In this document: positions 6,339-9,256 of the stretch, piece by piece
Position numbering within the stretch: position 1 is the stretch's first letter
How the letters are laid out: the number at the start of each line of letters is the position of its first letter
NCBI GenBank assembly: GCA_021781185.1
Contig: JAJXXI010000624.1
Span: 1 to 9,256 of the forward strand
Direction of reading: 5' to 3'
Source of the DNA: a bacterium
GTDB taxonomy: Bacteria; Verrucomicrobiota; Verrucomicrobiia; Limisphaerales; UBA11358
Length of the DNA stretch: 9,256 bases
The notes under the pieces: generated by a model
Databases searched by the model: none
What the model was told of the DNA's origin: nothing
What the model saw: only the letters and a program-made list of their open reading frames with translations
Program-made: the position numbers and the translations under genes

Positions 6339-7241
6339 GTGCGTAAACTCCTTTTCCTTTTGAGCGTGTGGTTGTGCCTGGCCGGTTGGACGCCGGTAAG
6401 GGCGGAGACGGTGACAATGACAGATGGTTCGACGTTTTCCGGAGACATCATCAAGGCCGACGACAACGGCGTGATGCTTCGCGCGGGCGACACCTATACG
6501 AATTTGCTCTGGGGTCGCTTTTCCCAGGGTTCCTTGAAACAGCTCGCGGCCAATCCCAAGTTCCAGTCCTATGTGGAAGTGTTTATTGACCCGGACATGT
6601 CGCAACGGCCGGCTGCCCCGAAGATTCACCTGAACCCGGTCAAACGCATGAAATTGCCGGCCAATCCGTCGCTCTTGGGCGGCTTGGTGAGCTCGTCGCT
6701 TGGGCTGTTCATTTTGCTTCTGGTTTACGTTGCCAATCTTTATGCGGGCTTTGAAGTCGCCGTCATCCGGGCGCGTCCGCCCATGCAGGTCATCGGCGTA
6801 TCCGCGCTGCTGCCTCTGATCGGGCCGGCGCTTTTCCTGTGGCTGCCCATTAAAGAGGGGGCCGTGTCGGAGGAGTCCGCCGAGCCTTTGGTTCAGGCCG
6901 TTCCCAGCGGACAGGCTGCCGGGACGCAGGACATTCAGGTTGTGGACGTTTCCTGGAAACAAGAGGAAACAAAGAAGGTGGAATACCAGGTGTTCGCCCG
7001 TGGCAAATTCACGTTCAACAAACGGTTTATCGAGACCAAATTTGGCAGTTACATTGGTGTGCCCAAGGCGGACGCCTTGAAGTTTACGATGGAAGCCAAA
7101 ACACCCAAGGGGCAATTCACCGTGGAACGCATCGCCCAAGTTGGCGCAACGGACGTCATTTTTGAAACCGTCCAAAGCGGGCAGGTGACGGTTCCCTTCT
7201 CGGACATTCTGGAAATCACCCTCATCCCCAAGACCGCTTGA
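6339..7241 (+). CDS. Uncharacterised exported/membrane protein with two membrane helices
   Basis: The 300-residue product starts at GTG and has a clear signal sequence: a basic start (MRK), a hydrophobic core and a likely cleavage site after PVRA at residue 22. Residues 24-69 (VTMTDGSTFSGDIIKADDNG onward) look like a small beta-barrel of the LSm/SH3-like kind: a DGS turn, a G-x-I strand, and a WGRFSQGSL strand. Two membrane helices follow at about 113-137 and 151-169, joined by a short loop rich in arginine and proline. Residues about 200-300 form a second soluble, beta-rich domain ending in VPFSDILEITLIP, which resembles the end of the first domain. I know no function. The stop codon overlaps the TTG start of the adenylate kinase gene (TTGA), so the two are probably translationally coupled. 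No Shine-Dalgarno is apparent. The CDS itself is well supported by composition, signal peptide and overlap. Confidence 0.8.
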   Translation: MRKLLFLLSVWLCLAGWTPVRAETVTMTDGSTFSGDIIKADDNGVMLRAGDTYTNLLWGRFSQGSLKQLAANPKFQSYVEVFIDPDMSQRPAAPKIHLNPVKRMKLPANPSLLGGLVSSSLGLFILLLVYVANLYAGFEVAVIRARPPMQVIGVSALLPLIGPALFLWLPIKEGAVSEESAEPLVQAVPSGQAAGTQDIQVVDVSWKQEETKKVEYQVFARGKFTFNKRFIETKFGSYIGVPKADALKFTMEAKTPKGQFTVERIAQVGATDVIFETVQSGQVTVPFSDILEITLIPKTA

Positions 7242-7819
7242 AATACCGCAGCATTCTGTTATTTGGCGCGCCGGGGGCGGGCAAGGGCACACAAGGCAAA
7301 GTGCTCGGCGTGATCCCGAATTTTTTCCACTGCGCCTGCGGGGATGTTTTCCGCAACCTGCGCGCCGACAGCCCGCTGGGACGGGTTTTCATCGAATACT
7401 CCAGCCGGGGACAGCTCGTGCCGGATGCGCAAACCATCAAGCTGTGGCGCCAGTTCATCCAGAACACCACCAGGATCGGGCGCTTCCATCCCCAGCAGGA
7501 CACGCTGGTGCTCGATGGCATTCCGCGCAACGTGGCGCAAGCGGAAATGCTCCGCAATACACTGGATGTCGTGGCCGTGTTCTACCTCAAAAGCGCCGAT
7601 GAGAAAAATCTCATCCACCGCATCCAGCGCCGCGCCATCAAGGAAAACCGCCTCGACGACGCGAACCTCGAAGTCATCCGCGAGCGCCTCAAGACCTACG
7701 AACGCGAAACCAAGCCGGTGCTGAAATTCTATGGCCGCAAGCGCGTTCACCAGATCAACGCCGACCAGTCGCCGGCCAAGGTGCTGGCCGATATTCTGCA
7801 GCTCGCCGTAAAGAAGTGA
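7238..7819 (+). CDS. Adenylate kinase family nucleoside monophosphate kinase, short-LID form
   Basis: Adenylate kinases interconvert ATP and AMP with two ADP. The 193-residue product has the P-loop GAPGAGKGTQ at residues 10-19, the NMP-binding CGDVFRN at 34-40 (usually TGDMLRA), RGQLVPD, and LDGIPRN (usually LDGFPRT). The short LID region reads RAIKENRLDD followed by VIRERLKTYERETKPVLKFY, as in bacterial adenylate kinases without the zinc LID insert. Catalytic arginines and the P-loop lysine K16 are kept, so the enzyme is probably active, but the substituted NMP-site residues leave substrate preference open. The TTG start overlaps the upstream stop by three bases. The P-loop begins nine residues in, and no later start would preserve it. 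The gene lies between an unknown membrane-protein gene and fmt, not in the ribosomal-protein operon (secY-adk) where the housekeeping adk often sits, so it may be a second copy. Confidence 0.88.
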   Translation: MKYRSILLFGAPGAGKGTQGKVLGVIPNFFHCACGDVFRNLRADSPLGRVFIEYSSRGQLVPDAQTIKLWRQFIQNTTRIGRFHPQQDTLVLDGIPRNVAQAEMLRNTLDVVAVFYLKSADEKNLIHRIQRRAIKENRLDDANLEVIRERLKTYERETKPVLKFYGRKRVHQINADQSPAKVLADILQLAVKK

Positions 7820-7833
7820 ATCGGCTCTTCACC

Positions 7834-8781
7834 ATGACGCCGTTGCGGATTGTTTTCATGGGCACGGCGGAATTGTCCTGCGCCAGCCTCGAAAAACTTT
7901 CCGGCGACAATCAATTTCAAGTCGTTGCCGTCGTCACCCAGCCGGACAAGCCCAAGGGCCGCGACCTCAAGCTCACGCCGTCGCCCGTCAAAGTTCTGGC
8001 GGAAAAATTGAACCTGCCCGTGCTTCAGCCGCTCAAGGCGCGCGACGAAAAATTCATCGCCGAACTGCGTGGACTGAAGCCTGACCTCATGGTGGTCGTG
8101 GCTTACGGCCAGATTTTGCCGCAATCATTGCTCGATGTGCCTGCGCATGGCTGCCTGAATGTCCACACCTCGCTGCTGCCGAAATATCGCGGGGCCGCGC
8201 CGATCCAATGGGCCATTGCCGATGGCAATGCCGAAACCGGCGTGACGATCATGCAGATGGATGCCGGCCTCGACACCGGCCCGGTCTTATCCGTCCGCCG
8301 CACGCCGATTCTGCCGACGGACGATTCACAGGTTTTGCACGACCGGCTGGCCCAACTGGGCGCGGAACTGCTTATTGAAACGATTCCGGCTTACGTCGCC
8401 GGCACCATCCGGGCTCAGCCGCAACCAGCGGAAGGCTCAACCTACGCGGCGAAGATCAAGAAGGAGGATGGCAAAATTGACTGGAGCCAGCCGGCAGAAA
8501 AAATCTGGAACCGGCTGCGCGCCTTCTCGCCGTGGCCCGGAGGGTTCACGTTTCTTCAGGCGGAACCCAAGCCGCAGTTGCTGAAAATTTGGAAAGCCGA
8601 ACCGGTTGAAAAATCCGGCGGGGCGGGGGAAGTCTTATCCGCCGACAAAACCGGCATCATTGTTGGCTGCGGACAAAACGCGCTGCGAATTCTGGAACTG
8701 CAACGCGAAGGCGGCAAACGGTTGACCGCAGAGCAATTCCTCGCCGGCGTCCCCGTCAAACCGGGCGTGAAACTGGGCTGA
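7834..8781 (+). CDS. fmt: Methionyl-tRNA formyltransferase
   Basis: Fmt formylates the methionine on initiator tRNA using 10-formyltetrahydrofolate, preparing it for bacterial translation initiation. From the ATG at 7834 the product has 315 residues, the same length as E. coli Fmt, and begins LRIVFMGTAEL as relatives do. The N-terminal Rossmann domain contains VVAYGQILP and the active-site block N109, H111 and SLLPKYRGAAPI, with D147 in MDAGLDTGPVL; these match E. coli N106, H108 and D144. The C-terminal OB-like tRNA-binding domain starts near YAAKIKKEDGKIDW and contains RAFSPWPGG. A GTG at 7816, overlapping the adenylate kinase stop as GTGA, would add six residues and is a serious alternative start given the tight operon. 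No def (peptide deformylase) gene, the common partner, is seen next to it. No convincing terminator follows; a 6-bp hairpin at 8793-8814 lacks a U-tract. Confidence 0.97.
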   Translation: MTPLRIVFMGTAELSCASLEKLSGDNQFQVVAVVTQPDKPKGRDLKLTPSPVKVLAEKLNLPVLQPLKARDEKFIAELRGLKPDLMVVVAYGQILPQSLLDVPAHGCLNVHTSLLPKYRGAAPIQWAIADGNAETGVTIMQMDAGLDTGPVLSVRRTPILPTDDSQVLHDRLAQLGAELLIETIPAYVAGTIRAQPQPAEGSTYAAKIKKEDGKIDWSQPAEKIWNRLRAFSPWPGGFTFLQAEPKPQLLKIWKAEPVEKSGGAGEVLSADKTGIIVGCGQNALRILELQREGGKRLTAEQFLAGVPVKPGVKLG

Positions 8782-8836
8782 CAAGTTTTCACCGGGCAGC
8801 ATCTTGATTGCCCGCGTTGATGCAATGTCTGTTTTG

Positions 8837-8866
8837 TTGGTGTGAATTTGTGTCCATTCGTGGTTA
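8837..8866 (+). repeat. Three near-identical 10-bp units in the fmt/sigma spacer
   Basis: The units TTGGTGTGAA, TTTGTGTCCA and TTCGTGGTTA abut exactly, each following TTnGTGkn-like spacing, and are followed by a run of A. The reverse complement reads as AACCACGAATGGACAC and onward. It resembles, from memory, a spacer repeat found in many Verrucomicrobia and Planctomycetes genomes that gives spurious peptides such as NHEWTQIHTNK. Only one diverged copy is present here. The periodicity is seen directly; the link to a wider family is recall and not tested. Confidence 0.5.
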
Positions 8867-8969
8867 AAAAATGGTGCCTGTTCAGCCAGACAGCCAATCC
8901 TGGATTGGTAATGGCTTGGGAATCCATTTCCCTGTAACAAATTTCCCCGTTTCCTTAATATCCCGGTGA

Positions 8970-9256
8970 ATGGCACTTCCCGGAAATTCGTCCGCCGACA
9001 AAGCCGCGCCCGTGTTCGCCACCACCCGCTGGTCGGTGGTGCTGGCGGCGGGCCAGGCCGATTCGACGCTTGCGCAGGAGGCGCTCACCCGCCTCTGCCA
9101 GACCTACTGGTATCCGCTCTACGCCTACGCCCGGCGACGCGGCCAGTCCCGGCATGACGCGCAGGATTTGACCCAGGAATTTTTCGCGCGCCTGCTCGAA
9201 GGCAACTGGCTCGCGCGGGCCGACCGCGAACGCGGACGTTTCCGCACTTTCCTTCT
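8970..9256 (+). CDS. ECF-like RNA polymerase sigma factor (5' part; runs off the window)
   Basis: From the ATG at 8970 the frame stays open to the window end, giving 95 residues. Residues 16-27 (FATTRWSVVLAA) and 43-57 (CQTYWYPLYAYARRR), followed by DAQDLTQEFFARLLE (63-77) and DRERGRFRTFL (85-95), form a sigma region 2 of a distinctive ECF-like type known from Planctomycetes and Verrucomicrobia. Region 2 binds the RNA polymerase clamp and opens the -10 DNA; region 4 lies outside the window. In those phyla such factors often sit beside Ser/Thr protein kinase genes, which is a prediction for what follows here. The start is supported by the family-typical short leader before FATT-W. A GTG at 8966 is in a different frame. 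No Shine-Dalgarno is seen. It is separated from fmt by 188 bases and is probably its own transcription unit. Confidence 0.88.
   Translation, partial: MALPGNSSADKAAPVFATTRWSVVLAAGQADSTLAQEALTRLCQTYWYPLYAYARRRGQSRHDAQDLTQEFFARLLEGNWLARADRERGRFRTFL

Noticed and set aside
6249..7292. Minus-strand frame of 347 codons opposite the unknown membrane-protein gene
   Set aside because: The plus strand has a signal peptide, membrane helices and a translationally coupled stop; the minus frame has antisense composition.
8793..8814. CGGGCA/TGCCCG hairpin just after fmt
   Set aside because: A 6-bp stem with a 10-base loop and no U-tract is insufficient for an intrinsic terminator call.
8556..8976. Minus-strand frames over the fmt 3' end and spacer, including the NHEWTQIHTNK peptide
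   Set aside because: They are antisense to fmt and then run through the 10-bp repeat; the peptide is a product of the repeat, not evidence of a gene.
1..9256. Search for CRISPR arrays, insertion sequences, toxin-antitoxin pairs, phage or defence genes, tRNAs and rRNAs
   Set aside because: No spaced direct repeats, transposase motifs, terminal inverted repeats, defence-like proteins or RNA gene signatures were seen on either strand by eye.

Overview
This window looks like a piece of chromosome from a Verrucomicrobiota bacterium, perhaps of the Pedosphaera/Limisphaerales type. That placement is an inference from the GC-rich coding sequence, the near absence of Shine-Dalgarno sequences, the use of GTG and TTG starts, an ECF-like sigma factor of a type I know from Planctomycetes and Verrucomicrobia, and a short spacer repeat typical of such genomes. 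It has not been tested by a database search.

Layout, left to right. Positions 1-2145 (+) hold the 3' part of a 2-oxo acid dehydrogenase E1 beta gene followed by a complete lipoyl-bearing E2 acyltransferase gene, two parts of one multienzyme complex. Positions 2300-3497 (-) hold a four-helix DoxX-family membrane protein and an NfsB-like nitroreductase, separated by a perfect 14-bp hairpin with a U-tract that should end the nitroreductase transcript. A small GNAT-like protein with a C-terminal membrane anchor (3588-4199, +) diverges from the nitroreductase. Positions 4229-5948 (-) hold thiG (thiazole synthase) followed by lipA (lipoyl synthase), probably one operon. A 390-bp stretch (5949-6338) has no secure gene and one possible small membrane ORF. 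Positions 6339-8781 (+) form a tight three-gene operon with overlapping stop/start codons: an unknown exported or membrane protein, a short-LID adenylate kinase, and fmt (methionyl-tRNA formyltransferase). After a 188-bp spacer carrying a 10-bp-period repeat, the 5' end of a sigma factor gene runs off the right edge.

Functional links: lipA makes the lipoyl cofactor carried by the E2 lysine, and the E1 component needs thiamine diphosphate, whose thiazole half is made by ThiG. The left and middle of the window are therefore related by cofactor supply, although they are separate transcription units. The adk-like/fmt operon concerns nucleotide balance and translation initiation.

Overall this is mostly ordinary housekeeping DNA. 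I see no defence system, mobile element, CRISPR array, rRNA or tRNA. The points most worth a second look are the unknown two-helix membrane protein with possibly duplicated beta-rich domains, the diverged adenylate kinase next to fmt, the membrane-anchored GNAT-like protein with an A8 tract just before its anchor, the coding-like small ORF upstream of thiG, and the spacer repeat before the sigma factor.
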